64,000 bases of DNA from JBGCDD01 sp045105075. Its GTDB lineage: Bacteria; Pseudomonadota; Alphaproteobacteria; Rhodobacterales; Rhodobacteraceae. The stretch spans positions 25,737-89,736 of the forward strand of contig JBGCDD010000002.1 in assembly GCA_045105075.1 (NCBI GenBank). Reading direction: 5' to 3'. Position 1 is the first letter of the stretch. Every line of letters begins with the position of its first letter. The translations under genes and the position numbers were made by a program. Positions 9,540 to 17,895 of this stretch are shown here, in pieces. Under the pieces are notes generated by a model. The model saw nothing but the letters and a program-made list of their open reading frames with translations. It made no database searches and had not been told where the DNA came from.

Positions 9540-9606
9540 GGTGCCCCTTGCAGCGCGGTGGGTGCGGGGCTAGGTCGTAGGGCATGATATTGCACAAGGC
9601 CCGTTG

Positions 9607-10953
9607 ATGACCCAATCGCTGGAAGACCTGGGCCAGGCCCTGATCACCGCTGCCCGAAACGCCGGGGCCGAAGCTGCTGATGCGGTGTTGGTTGACGGCT
9701 CGTCGCTGTCCATTGACGTGCGCGCCGGGGCGTTGGAACACGCCGAACGCTCGGAAGGAGTGGATATCGGGTTGCGGGTGTTGATCGGTCACAAGCAGGC
9801 TTTTGTGTCGTCATCCGACACCAGCGCCGACACGATTGCGCAAATGGCCGAACGCGCGGTTGCGATGGCCCGCGAGGCGCCCGACGATCCTTATGCCGGT
9901 CTGGCCGAGTCTGAGATGTTGGCGCAAAGCTGGGATGTGGCCGCGCTTGAGCTGAGCGATCCCAGCGATGACCCGGCCCCGGATGCGCTGGAACAGGATG
10001 CTTTGCGCGCCGAAGCTGCGGCGCTGGCCGTCGGCGGTGTCAGCCAGGTGCAGACCGCCAGCGCCTATCACGGTCGTCAGCATGTTCATATGACGGCCTC
10101 GAACGGCTTTGCGGGCGGGTATGCGCGCAGCACGCGGGCGACCTCTTGTGTGGCCATTGCCGGTGAAGGGCTGGGGATGGAGCGCGATTACGACGGCGAT
10201 GCGCGCACGTTTCAATCTGATCTGCGCAGCCCCGAAGACATTGGCACCCGGGCTGCGATGCGCGCAGTGGAACGCATTGGCGCGCGTCGTCCCGCCACTG
10301 GCAGCTATCCGGTGCTGTTTGACGAACGGATCTCGGCCAGTTTGATCGGGCACTTGCTGTCGGCCAGCAATGGCGCAGCCGTAGCGCGCGGTGCGTCGTG
10401 GCTGAAGGATGATGTGGGTGCGCAGATCCTGCCCGACGCGCTGAGCGTTGTGGAAAATCCGCACCGTGCCCGGATGTCCGGGTCGCGCCCGTTTGACGGC
10501 GAAGGCTTGCCCACACAGTCGCGCGCGATCATCGACAAGGGCGTGCTGACCGGCTGGACGTTGGATCTGGCCAGTGCGCGCAAACTGGGGCTGACGCCCA
10601 CTGGCAACGCGGCGCGCGGCGTCGGCGGACCGCCCTCGCCCACCACTTGGAACATCGAGTTGACCCAAGGCGCGCACAGCCGCGACGATCTGATCCGCGA
10701 CATGGGCACCGGGCTGTTGGTGACATCGATGATCGGCTCGACCATCAACCCCAGCACCGGCGATTATTCGCGCGGGGCGGCGGGGTTCTGGGTGGAAAAC
10801 GGCGAAATCACCTATCCGGTCAATGAAATCACCATCGCGGGCAACCTGCGCGACATGCTGGGTGCGATCATACCGGCCAACGACGCGCGGGCGCATCTGA
10901 GCACGGTTGTGCCATCGCTGTTGATCGAAGGAATGACCCTTGCGGGAAGCTGA
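9607..10953 (+). CDS. pmbA: TldD/PmbA family metalloprotease-like protein (PmbA/TldE)
   Basis: Homologue of PmbA/TldE, which with TldD forms a heterodimeric zinc protease involved in peptide maturation. The 448-residue length is typical. Conserved parts include ERSEGVDIGLRVLIGHKQAFVSSSD near the N-terminus, the central segment TASNGFAGGYARS, and the C-terminal glycine-rich block TGLLVTSMIGSTINPSTGDYSRGAAGFWVENGE (start quoted by position, about residues 370-400). As usual for the PmbA/TldE partner, no clear HExxxH zinc motif is seen. The ATG at 9607 follows an in-frame TTG and is the better start. The 3' end overlaps the IMPase-family gene by 14 bases. Confidence 0.88.
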   Translation: MTQSLEDLGQALITAARNAGAEAADAVLVDGSSLSIDVRAGALEHAERSEGVDIGLRVLIGHKQAFVSSSDTSADTIAQMAERAVAMAREAPDDPYAGLAESEMLAQSWDVAALELSDPSDDPAPDALEQDALRAEAAALAVGGVSQVQTASAYHGRQHVHMTASNGFAGGYARSTRATSCVAIAGEGLGMERDYDGDARTFQSDLRSPEDIGTRAAMRAVERIGARRPATGSYPVLFDERISASLIGHLLSASNGAAVARGASWLKDDVGAQILPDALSVVENPHRARMSGSRPFDGEGLPTQSRAIIDKGVLTGWTLDLASARKLGLTPTGNAARGVGGPPSPTTWNIELTQGAHSRDDLIRDMGTGLLVTSMIGSTINPSTGDYSRGAAGFWVENGEITYPVNEITIAGNLRDMLGAIIPANDARAHLSTVVPSLLIEGMTLAGS

Positions 10954-11722
10954 TCTGGCGCTGCTGGTCGATGCGGCGCGCGCGGCCGGCGAGATTGCGA
11001 CGTCGTTCACGGGTCCTAAAGCCAAACGCTGGGACAAGCCCGATGGCGGCGGCCCGGTGACAGAGGCGGATCTGGCCGTCAATGATATGCTCGCCGACCG
11101 GTTGCGCGCCGAGCGCCCTGATTACGGCTGGCTGTCGGAAGAAACCGAGGATGACAGCGCCCGGCTGGGCTGTGACCGGGTGTTCATCATCGACCCGATC
11201 GATGGCACGCGCTCTTTTGCCGAAGGGTCAAGCACCTGGGCCCATGCTTTGGCGATTGCCGAAAAAGGCGTGGTGACCACCGGTGTCGTGTTCCTGCCGT
11301 TGCGCGGATTGATGTACACGGCCAGCGCCGGGCAAGGCGCGTTTTTAAACGACGCGCCGCTGGTCCCATCGGATCGCGCAGAGCTGGACGGCTCGGACAT
11401 TTTGACCACCAAACCCAATATCGACCCTAAACACTGGCAAAACCGCCATGTTCCAAGCTTTCGCCGCGCCCATCGCCCGTCTTTGGCGTACCGAATGGCA
11501 CTGGTGGCGCAAGGACGCTTTGACGGCATGCTGACCCTGCGCGATGCGTGGGAGTGGGACATTGCTGCGGGTGATTTGATCTTGCGCGAAGCCGGGGCCC
11601 AGGTCAGCGACGCCACTGGCGCACCGCTGAAGTTCAACAACGCCCATCCGGCACAGCGCGGCGTGATCGCCGGCGGAAAGGCCATCCACGGCGCCATTCA
11701 AAGCGCACTGCTGCCAATGTGA
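10940..11722 (+). CDS. Inositol monophosphatase family protein (CysQ-like)
   Basis: Metal-dependent phosphatase of 260 residues with the family motifs WLSEETEDD (metal-binding acidic residues), DPIDGTRSFAEGSSTW (signature) and the C-terminal WEWDIAAGDLILREAG. These point to the IMPase/3'(2'),5'-bisphosphate nucleotidase superfamily; which substrate is used cannot be decided. The frame opens with TTG at 10940, preceded by AAGGA with 7-base spacing, inside the end of pmbA, so a TTG start with translational coupling is likely. Next come a DUF4170 gene, waaA and lpxK, an arrangement seen in other Rhodobacteraceae. Confidence 0.85.
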   Translation: MREADLALLVDAARAAGEIATSFTGPKAKRWDKPDGGGPVTEADLAVNDMLADRLRAERPDYGWLSEETEDDSARLGCDRVFIIDPIDGTRSFAEGSSTWAHALAIAEKGVVTTGVVFLPLRGLMYTASAGQGAFLNDAPLVPSDRAELDGSDILTTKPNIDPKHWQNRHVPSFRRAHRPSLAYRMALVAQGRFDGMLTLRDAWEWDIAAGDLILREAGAQVSDATGAPLKFNNAHPAQRGVIAGGKAIHGAIQSALLPM

Positions 11723-11779
11723 CGCGAAAAACCTGCTGGCCTGTTGCGTCAAATTTAACCCCTGTTGGTGCTATTTGAT

Positions 11780-11809
11780 CCGAAAACCGGTTCCCACTTT
11801 TCGGATTGC
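11780..11809. repeat. 30-base palindromic repeat, copy 1
   Basis: First of two identical 30-base units in the gap before the DUF4170 gene. The unit contains the inverted repeat CCGAAAA...TTTTCGG (7-pair stem, 11-base loop that itself includes AACCGGTT). The motif resembles an interspersed palindrome I recall from intergenic regions of many alphaproteobacteria. Confidence 0.85.
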
Positions 11810-11833
11810 TTAACCTTTTGGCGCGCAATTTAC

Positions 11834-11863
11834 CCGAAAACCGGTTCCCACTTTTCGGATTGC
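11834..11863. repeat. 30-base palindromic repeat, copy 2
   Basis: Exact second copy of the unit at 11780, starting 54 bases downstream in the same orientation. It lies about 48 bases before the DUF4170 start codon, so it would fall in the promoter or leader of that gene. Confidence 0.85.
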
Positions 11864-11911
11864 GCTTTAGGGTTTCTCCAGCACGATCCCGCCATCAAAA
11901 GGACGCCCAAA

Positions 11912-12154
11912 ATGGCTCAACGTCTGCATCTCGTCTTTGGGGGCGAACTGATCGACCCAACGAAAAACGCGTTCAAGGACGTGGATGATATTCATATTGT
12001 CGGCATGTACCCCGATTATGACAGCGCGTATAACGCCTGGAAGGCCGAGGCGCATCGCACCGTCGACAACGCCCATATGCGCTATTACATCGCCCATATT
12101 CACCGCCTTCGTGACGAAGAGGCCGAGGCATCGACAACTGAAGAGCTTGGCTGA
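11912..12154 (+). CDS. DUF4170 domain-containing small protein
   Basis: Eighty-residue soluble protein without signal peptide, matching the small alphaproteobacterial DUF4170 family (RLHLVFGGELIDPTKNAF, DDIHIVGMYPDYDSAYNAW, RYYIAHIHRL). Function is unknown. The open frame extends upstream across the repeats to 11765, but homology-like sequence begins at the ATG at 11912, which follows an AAAGGAC ribosome-binding site. It ends 3 bases before the waaA start, so it is probably co-expressed with the Kdo transferase and lipid A kinase genes. Confidence 0.82.
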   Translation: MAQRLHLVFGGELIDPTKNAFKDVDDIHIVGMYPDYDSAYNAWKAEAHRTVDNAHMRYYIAHIHRLRDEEAEASTTEELG

Positions 12155-12157
12155 CTG

Positions 12158-13402
12158 ATGAGCCGCTCGCGTCGTCTTGCGACCGATCGCGCGTTGACGG
12201 AGCGAGCTGCGACATCAGATGCCCCAAGGCCCAGCTCGAACAGACGGGCCCAACAGCCGGTGATCTGGGTCCATGCCAGTCGCGAACAGCATATCTTGGC
12301 GCTGGATGATTTTGCGCTGCGGCTCAAGCTGACAGTGCCCGATGTGCGCGTTGTGATCACCTATGAGGCGATTGTCACGGCACCAGAACTGGAAACGACG
12401 TTGCGCGGCGCCGATGATCTGGTGCTGCTTGACTCGGATCAAATGACGTCGGCACAGCAATTTCTGCTCGACTGGCGCCCGTCGCTTTGCATCTGGGCCG
12501 GGGGTGTGCTGATGCCAAACCTGATCACCGCCACGCATGATGCAGGCGTGTATTTGGTGTTGATCGATGTGAGCAGTGCTGATTTTCCGACCCGGCGCGC
12601 CCGCTGGTTTCCGGATCTGACCCAGCGCAGCCTGGCTTGTTTTGATGCAGTCATGACCAACAACGACTCGGCCGCCACCGCGTTGACCCGGCTGGGGATC
12701 AGTGCGTCGAAAATCACTGTGGGCACGCGGCTGCGCAACAGTGCCACGCCCCCAGGTTGCAGCGATGATGAACTGTCGGGCATCACCAGCGATCTGTCCG
12801 GTCGCCCGGTTTGGCTTGCGGCGCGCACCCGTCCGGAGGAAGGCCCCGCGATCCTCACCGCACATCGCGCGGCGTTGCGCCTGTCGCATCGCCTGCTTTT
12901 GATCCTGACCTCGGACACCCCCGAACAGGGGCGTATGATGAAACAACATGTGGCTGACAGCGAATTGCGGTTTGCCGATTGGGATATGGGCGAGCTGATC
13001 GAGGACAACACCCAGGTTTTGCTGTCCGCCAGCGCCGAGGATCTGGGGCTGTGGTATCGCGTGGCGCCGCTGACATTTATGGCCAATTCGCTGGCGCCGG
13101 GCGCACGTGGCGCGCCACCTTTGGACGCGGCGGCCTTGGGCTCGGCCATCGTTTTTGGGCCAAAAATTGCCGATCACCGCGAGACGTATTCCCGACTGGC
13201 CGCCGCCGGAGCCGCGCGCGCTGTGGATGACGAAGTTGGGCTGGGGACCGCTTTGGTGCAATTGATCGCGCCGGATCGCGCGGCGGCGATGGCCTTGGCC
13301 GGGTGGGAATTGGCCACGGACGGCGCCGAGTTGGTGGACCGTTTGGTGGATCTGGTTCAGGATCATTTGGACAATGAGGCGGGGTCTGATGCGCCCGCCT
13401 AG
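12158..13402 (+). CDS. waaA: 3-deoxy-D-manno-octulosonic acid (Kdo) transferase
   Basis: Inner-membrane-associated glycosyltransferase that adds Kdo to lipid IVA. The 414-residue protein shows the GT-B architecture: an N-terminal domain with IWVHASREQHILALDDF..VVITYEA and WAGGVLMPNL, and a C-terminal half with GRPVWLAARTRPEEG and a donor-site region. It is divergent: the N-terminal membrane anchor of enterobacterial WaaA is replaced by a polar 40-residue leader, and the usual EPExWPN-like signature is not recognisable. The call leans on the overall pattern and on the overlap with lpxK immediately downstream. Confidence 0.78.
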   Translation: MSRSRRLATDRALTERAATSDAPRPSSNRRAQQPVIWVHASREQHILALDDFALRLKLTVPDVRVVITYEAIVTAPELETTLRGADDLVLLDSDQMTSAQQFLLDWRPSLCIWAGGVLMPNLITATHDAGVYLVLIDVSSADFPTRRARWFPDLTQRSLACFDAVMTNNDSAATALTRLGISASKITVGTRLRNSATPPGCSDDELSGITSDLSGRPVWLAARTRPEEGPAILTAHRAALRLSHRLLLILTSDTPEQGRMMKQHVADSELRFADWDMGELIEDNTQVLLSASAEDLGLWYRVAPLTFMANSLAPGARGAPPLDAAALGSAIVFGPKIADHRETYSRLAAAGAARAVDDEVGLGTALVQLIAPDRAAAMALAGWELATDGAELVDRLVDLVQDHLDNEAGSDAPA

Positions 13403-14381
13403 CTTTTGGGACGCCCCGCCCGGTGTTGCCGCGCGCCTGCTCAGCCCTTTGGGTGCGCTGTACGCCCGCGCCACGGCGCGGCGATTGCAGCGCGCCACGC
13501 CTGTGTCGCCCGGTGTGCCGGTGATTTGCGTCGGCAATCTGAACGCAGGCGGCACCGGCAAAACGCCCACTGTGATATGGCTGATCGAGGCGTTGCGCAA
13601 TATGGGCCACGTTCCACATGTGATCACGCGTGGGTTTGGCGGCACGTTGGAAGGCCCTGTCTGCGTCGATCCGGCGCGCCATCGAGCGGCGCAAACCGGG
13701 GACGAACCGCTGTTGCTGGCGGCTTTTGGCGAAGTCTGGGTGGCCCGCGATCGCGCCGCTGGGGCGCAAGCCGCCGTGGCCGCAGGGGCCTCGGTTTTGG
13801 TGCTGGATGACGGGTTTCAGAACCCCGCGTTGGACAAGGATCTGTCGCTGATCGTGGTTGATGCGGCCAAGGGGTTCGGCAATGGCTATTGTTTGCCCGC
13901 CGGGCCGTTGCGCGAACCTGTGGATGTGGGACTGGCGCGCGCTGATCTGGTTGTCTCGCTTGGAGAGACAGAGGCGCAGGCGCAATTTGGCGCGCGGTGG
14001 GGGTCTGCGATCAGATTGCCGCGCGTCACAGGCGCGCTGGCGCCGCTGCAAACCGGGATGGATTGGGCGGGAACGCCAGTGCTGGCCTTTGCGGGCATTG
14101 GCGATCCAAGCAAGTTCTTTGCCACGTTGCGCGGGTTGGGCGCCGATCTGCGCCGCACGGAACCGTTGGATGATCATCAACCGCTGACCTCGGCGTTGAT
14201 GTCACGGCTTGAAAGCGAGGCGCGCAGTCTGGGTGCGCAGCTGGTGACCACGGAAAAAGACGCCGCACGCCTGCCGGCCGCGTATCGCCATAGTGTGATC
14301 ACCTTGCCGGTGCGATTGGAGCTGGATCAGCCAGAGATTGTTATGGACGCGTTGCGCCGGGTCGCGCCGCCGCCGCCTTGA
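13389..14381 (+). CDS. lpxK: Tetraacyldisaccharide 4'-kinase
   Basis: ATP-dependent kinase producing lipid IVA in lipid A synthesis at the inner membrane. The 330-residue product begins MRPPSFWDAPPG and carries the Walker A motif in CVGNLNAGGTGKTPT at about residues 50-65, the ITRGFGG segment, and DDGFQNPALDKDLSLIVVD, which are LpxK hallmarks. An ATG at 13374 is in frame upstream, but GAGGCGGGG placed before 13389 favours the later start. Its 5' end overlaps waaA. Its TGA stop directly abuts the convergent CoA-transferase stop, leaving no room for a terminator. Confidence 0.92.
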   Translation: MRPPSFWDAPPGVAARLLSPLGALYARATARRLQRATPVSPGVPVICVGNLNAGGTGKTPTVIWLIEALRNMGHVPHVITRGFGGTLEGPVCVDPARHRAAQTGDEPLLLAAFGEVWVARDRAAGAQAAVAAGASVLVLDDGFQNPALDKDLSLIVVDAAKGFGNGYCLPAGPLREPVDVGLARADLVVSLGETEAQAQFGARWGSAIRLPRVTGALAPLQTGMDWAGTPVLAFAGIGDPSKFFATLRGLGADLRRTEPLDDHQPLTSALMSRLESEARSLGAQLVTTEKDAARLPAAYRHSVITLPVRLELDQPEIVMDALRRVAPPPP

Positions 14382-15494
14382 TCAGTTGTCTTCGCCCAGG
14401 GTTGGCGCCGGGCGATGCAACGCCAGTTCAGCGTCGGAAAAGCGGAACGGGGCCCGGATGCCAGGCACGCCGTCCAGCGCGATCTGCATGCCGCGCGCGA
14501 CCACATGTGGATCGGCCAGAACCTCGGCCAAATCATTGATCGGACCGGCGGGCACGCCTTTGGCCTCGCATGCGGCGAGCAAGTCTTCTTTGGTCATCTG
14601 CGCCGTAGCCCCGTTCAGCCGTGCGATCATCACGCGGCGATTGGCGATGCGGTCTTTGTTGTGGGCAAATTCAGCGGCTTCCGCCATATCCGACACCCCC
14701 AGCAGGTGGCACAACCGCTGATATTGGCCGTCATTGCCGGTGGCGATGATGATAAACCCGTCCGAGCAGTCAAACACCTCGTAAGGGGTGAGGTTCATGT
14801 GTGCATTGCCCATACGCCCGGGCGCGGTGCCGGTGGTCAGATAGTTCAGCGCCTGATTGGCGGTCACGGCGACGGCCACATCGAGCAGCGCCATGTCGAT
14901 ATGTTGGCCGCGCCCGGTGCTTGCGCGTTGGTGCAGGGCGGCCAAAATGCCCGAAACCGCGTAGATCCCGGTGAAAATGTCGGTGATGGCCACACCGGAT
15001 TTCTGCGGCTGGCCTTCGGGCGCGCCGGTGATCGACATCAGCCCGGACATGCCTTGGATGATGAAATCATAGCCCGCACGGTGCGCATAAGGGCCGGTTT
15101 GACCAAAGCCGGTGATCGAGCAATAGACCAGCCCGGGGTTGATCTGGGACAGGCTGTCAAAGTCGAGCCCGTATTTTTTCAGCCCACCGACCTTGAAATT
15201 TTCAATGAAAATATCGGCGTCTTTGACCATCTCACGGATCTGCGCCTGCCCTTCAGGGGTTGCGAAGTCGACGGTCACGCTGGCTTTGCCACGGTTGGTG
15301 GAATGGAAATAGGAGGCCGAGATATCGTCGCCGCGTTCCACAAAGGGCGGGCCCCAGGCGCGGGTATCGTCGCCCTTGGGCGACTCGATCTTGGTCACCT
15401 CGGCGCCCAGATCGGACAGGGTTTGACCGGCCCAGGGGCCGGCCAGGATGCGCGCCAATTCGACGACTTTCAAGCCAGCGAGTGGAGCGGCCAT
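14382..15494 (-). CDS. CaiB/BaiF family CoA transferase
   Basis: Family III CoA transferase of 370 residues that moves CoA between carboxylic acids. It shows the N-terminal LAGLKVVELARILAGPWAGQ, the catalytic-aspartate region YDFIIQGMSGLMSITG, GQHIDMALLDV and the C-terminal LADPHVVARGM. The donor and acceptor are unknown. The longer open frame was trimmed to the ATG at 15494 because the conserved N-terminus starts there and it overlaps the dsbA stop by one base (TGATG). It is the last gene of a DUF721-dsbA-CoA transferase series. Confidence 0.88.
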   Translation of the reverse strand: MAAPLAGLKVVELARILAGPWAGQTLSDLGAEVTKIESPKGDDTRAWGPPFVERGDDISASYFHSTNRGKASVTVDFATPEGQAQIREMVKDADIFIENFKVGGLKKYGLDFDSLSQINPGLVYCSITGFGQTGPYAHRAGYDFIIQGMSGLMSITGAPEGQPQKSGVAITDIFTGIYAVSGILAALHQRASTGRGQHIDMALLDVAVAVTANQALNYLTTGTAPGRMGNAHMNLTPYEVFDCSDGFIIIATGNDGQYQRLCHLLGVSDMAEAAEFAHNKDRIANRRVMIARLNGATAQMTKEDLLAACEAKGVPAGPINDLAEVLADPHVVARGMQIALDGVPGIRAPFRFSDAELALHRPAPTLGEDN

Positions 15495-16168
15495 CAGCTG
15501 CCCAGTTCGGCTTCGATCAGCGCTTTGAAGCTGTCGTAGTTCTGGTTGCGCACTTTGGTGCCGTTCAAAACAAAGCTTGGGGTCGATTCGACTCCGTCGG
15601 CTTCGGCGTTCTTTTGATACCAAGCGACCAGGGTTTGTGCTTTTTCACCGTCTTGCAGGCAAGCTTCGAGCGTGTCGTTGTCGAGCCCGGCCAGACGGCC
15701 GATCTTGCGCAGGGCGTCAACCACTTCACTGGCGCCCCCGGCCCGCGCCCACTCGGATTGCGAGGCATAAATCAAATCATTGATACCAAAGAATTTTTCA
15801 GGGCCGGCACAGCGCGCGATCATCGATGCCCACAAGCCGTAGCGGTCAAAGTAAACCTCGCGGTAGATGAATTTGACTTTGCCCGTGTCGATGAAATCGG
15901 TCTTCAGCTGCTTGAACGCACCGTTGTGAAAAGCGGCGCAATGGGGGCAGGTGTAGCTGGCATATTCAACCAGCGTGACCGGCGCGTCTTCGGCGCCCAG
16001 CGTCATTTCAACGATCGATGAGGTGTCAACATCGGCGGCGTCCTGGGCGTTGGCCGCGCCGATCAAAGGGTTCGCCGGGATCGAGCCCGAGCCAGACGGG
16101 CCCATCAGGACATAGCCGCCCAGCGCGATCGCTACGACAACACCAAGCAGTGCAATTACACGGGTCAT
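15494..16168 (-). CDS. DsbA family thiol:disulfide oxidoreductase
   Basis: Periplasmic oxidoreductase that introduces disulfides in exported proteins. The 224-residue protein has an N-terminal membrane anchor or signal (MTRVIALLGVVVAIALGGYVLMG), a CPHC active site in YASYTCPHCAAFH at about residues 73-77, and the cis-proline loop ESTPSFVLNG. The fold matches the DsbA/Com1-like branch common in alphaproteobacteria. It lies 14 bases after the DUF721 gene and overlaps the CoA-transferase start by one base. Confidence 0.9.
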   Translation of the reverse strand: MTRVIALLGVVVAIALGGYVLMGPSGSGSIPANPLIGAANAQDAADVDTSSIVEMTLGAEDAPVTLVEYASYTCPHCAAFHNGAFKQLKTDFIDTGKVKFIYREVYFDRYGLWASMIARCAGPEKFFGINDLIYASQSEWARAGGASEVVDALRKIGRLAGLDNDTLEACLQDGEKAQTLVAWYQKNAEADGVESTPSFVLNGTKVRNQNYDSFKALIEAELGS

Positions 16169-16181
16169 TGGAACCTCTTTC

Positions 16182-16688
16182 TTAACGTTTGGATGTGCTT
16201 AATACGTTGCGGCCCAGTTGTTCAAGGGCCGCTCTCAGGTCTTCGTTTTCGACCGGTTGCGCCACTTTTGCCGCCGCCGCGATGGTTTCCGGTGCGGTTT
16301 GCGCCGTTTTTTTTGCCTCTTGTGGCTGGAACGCGGCTTGGCCTTCGGCAAATCCGGTTGGCGCGGTCTGGGTGATGCGAACGCGCGAAATGGCATTGTA
16401 GCCATAGACCGCGTTCACCCGCTCGCGCAGTTTTTCCTTTTGCATCTCTAGCATGGGTGCCTGCGCACCGGTCGTCAAAACGGTCAAAGTGGCCCCAAAG
16501 CCGCCGCGCCCGTAGCCGATGTTCACAGGCTGCGCGATGCGGGCAATGTCGGGGCCGGCGACCTCGGCCCAATGAGTCAAAAGCCGCGAAACGGCAAATC
16601 CGCGGGTTTCGCCAGCGCGGCGAATTTGTGTGCTGAGCACACTGGCCGTCCGCTTGAAGCCGCGGGTGGTCGACGGACGCTGCGCCAT
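16182..16688 (-). CDS. DUF721 (DciA-like) protein
   Basis: A 168-residue protein with the DUF721 core (LLTHWAEVAGPDIARIAQPVNI, then LTVLTTGAQAPMLEMQKEKLRERVNAVYG), resembling DciA, a loader or partner of the replicative helicase in bacteria lacking DnaC. The C-terminal 50 residues are alanine/glutamine-rich and probably disordered. It opens a minus-strand operon with dsbA and a CoA-transferase gene. Divergent from mutY with an 82-base gap that must hold both promoters. Confidence 0.8.
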   Translation of the reverse strand: MAQRPSTTRGFKRTASVLSTQIRRAGETRGFAVSRLLTHWAEVAGPDIARIAQPVNIGYGRGGFGATLTVLTTGAQAPMLEMQKEKLRERVNAVYGYNAISRVRITQTAPTGFAEGQAAFQPQEAKKTAQTAPETIAAAAKVAQPVENEDLRAALEQLGRNVLSTSKR

Positions 16689-16770
16689 GGCTGGATTCCC
16701 CTGCTTGTGCGGCTAGTGTAAGACCCACCGCGTTCGGCGCCAGAAGAACCACATCACGAGGTCATAAACA

Positions 16771-17844
16771 ATGCGTGACACATCCATCGCGGCCATGATG
16801 TTGGGCTGGTACGACGTGCATGCGCGGGTTTTGCCCTGGCGCGTCAGCCCCGCCGCGCGCGCCGCAGGTGTGCAGCCCGACCCTTACCGCGTGTGGTTGT
16901 CAGAGGTGATGTTGCAGCAAACCACGGTGGTTGCAGTGAAGGATTACTTTCATCGCTTCACCACCCGTTGGCCCAGTGTCGCCGATTTGGCGCGCGCCGA
17001 AGACGGTGATGTGATGGGCGAATGGGCGGGCCTTGGGTACTATGCGCGCGCGCGCAATCTGCTGAAATGCGCCCGTGTGGTCGCCCAAGACCATGGCGGT
17101 GTGTTTCCAGGCACCCATGCGGCCCTTTTGCAGCTGCCGGGGATTGGTCCCTACACGGCGTCGGCGATTTCCTCGATTGCGTTTGATCGCGCGGAAACTG
17201 TGCTGGATGGCAATGTGGAACGGGTGATGGCGCGGTTTTATGATGTGCACACGCCATTGCCCGGCGCAAAACCCGAGCTGCATGAATTGGCCACAGGGTT
17301 AACGCCGGCTGAGCGCCCCGGTGATTATGCGCAGGCGGTGATGGATCTGGGCGCGACGATTTGCACGCCGAAATCTCCGGCCTGTGGCATTTGCCCATTG
17401 CGTGATCCCTGTGCCGCGCGGTTGGCGGGGACGGCGGCGGAATTGCCCAAAAAGACGCCTAAAAAGCCCAAACCCACCCGGCGCGGCATTGTTTATGTCG
17501 GGCGCAGGGCGGATGGGGCGTGGTTGCTGGAACGGCGCCCGGATCGTGGGCTGCTGGGCGGTATGCTGGGCTGGCCGGGCACCGATTGGGACGGCAAAGA
17601 TCGTGGTGTCGAGCCGATTGATACGCCTCCTGCAACAGGCAACTGGCATGATACGGGCGGCGAAGTGCGCCACACCTTTACGCATTTCCACCTGATTTTG
17701 AGCGTAAAAACCGCGGATTTACCCACCAGCTGTGAGCCAAACGCCGGTGCGTTTGTGCCGCGTGATCAGTTTCGTCCCTCGGACCTTCCCACGGCGATGC
17801 GCAAAGCTTTTGATCTGGTGCATGCGACGCTGGGGCAGGATTGA
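16771..17844 (+). CDS. mutY: A/G-specific adenine glycosylase
   Basis: Base-excision repair enzyme removing adenine mispaired with 8-oxoguanine. The 357-residue protein has VLPWR and SEVMLQQTTV (catalytic Glu), the helix-hairpin-helix LLQLPGIGPYTASAISSIAFD, the catalytic Asp region AVMDLGATIC and a complete 4Fe-4S loop with spacing C-x6-C-x2-C-x5-C. The C-terminal 120 residues match the NUDIX-like domain that recognises 8-oxoG. Length and motifs are all normal. Confidence 0.96.
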   Translation: MRDTSIAAMMLGWYDVHARVLPWRVSPAARAAGVQPDPYRVWLSEVMLQQTTVVAVKDYFHRFTTRWPSVADLARAEDGDVMGEWAGLGYYARARNLLKCARVVAQDHGGVFPGTHAALLQLPGIGPYTASAISSIAFDRAETVLDGNVERVMARFYDVHTPLPGAKPELHELATGLTPAERPGDYAQAVMDLGATICTPKSPACGICPLRDPCAARLAGTAAELPKKTPKKPKPTRRGIVYVGRRADGAWLLERRPDRGLLGGMLGWPGTDWDGKDRGVEPIDTPPATGNWHDTGGEVRHTFTHFHLILSVKTADLPTSCEPNAGAFVPRDQFRPSDLPTAMRKAFDLVHATLGQD

Positions 17845-17895
17845 GAACGCAGGGTTTGACGCTATGGTCTGTGACATACCACTGAGAGAGCGGAC

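Noticed and set aside
12215..13645. 476-codon minus-strand frame over waaA and lpxK
   Set aside because: Antisense shadow crossing two real genes; no family character.
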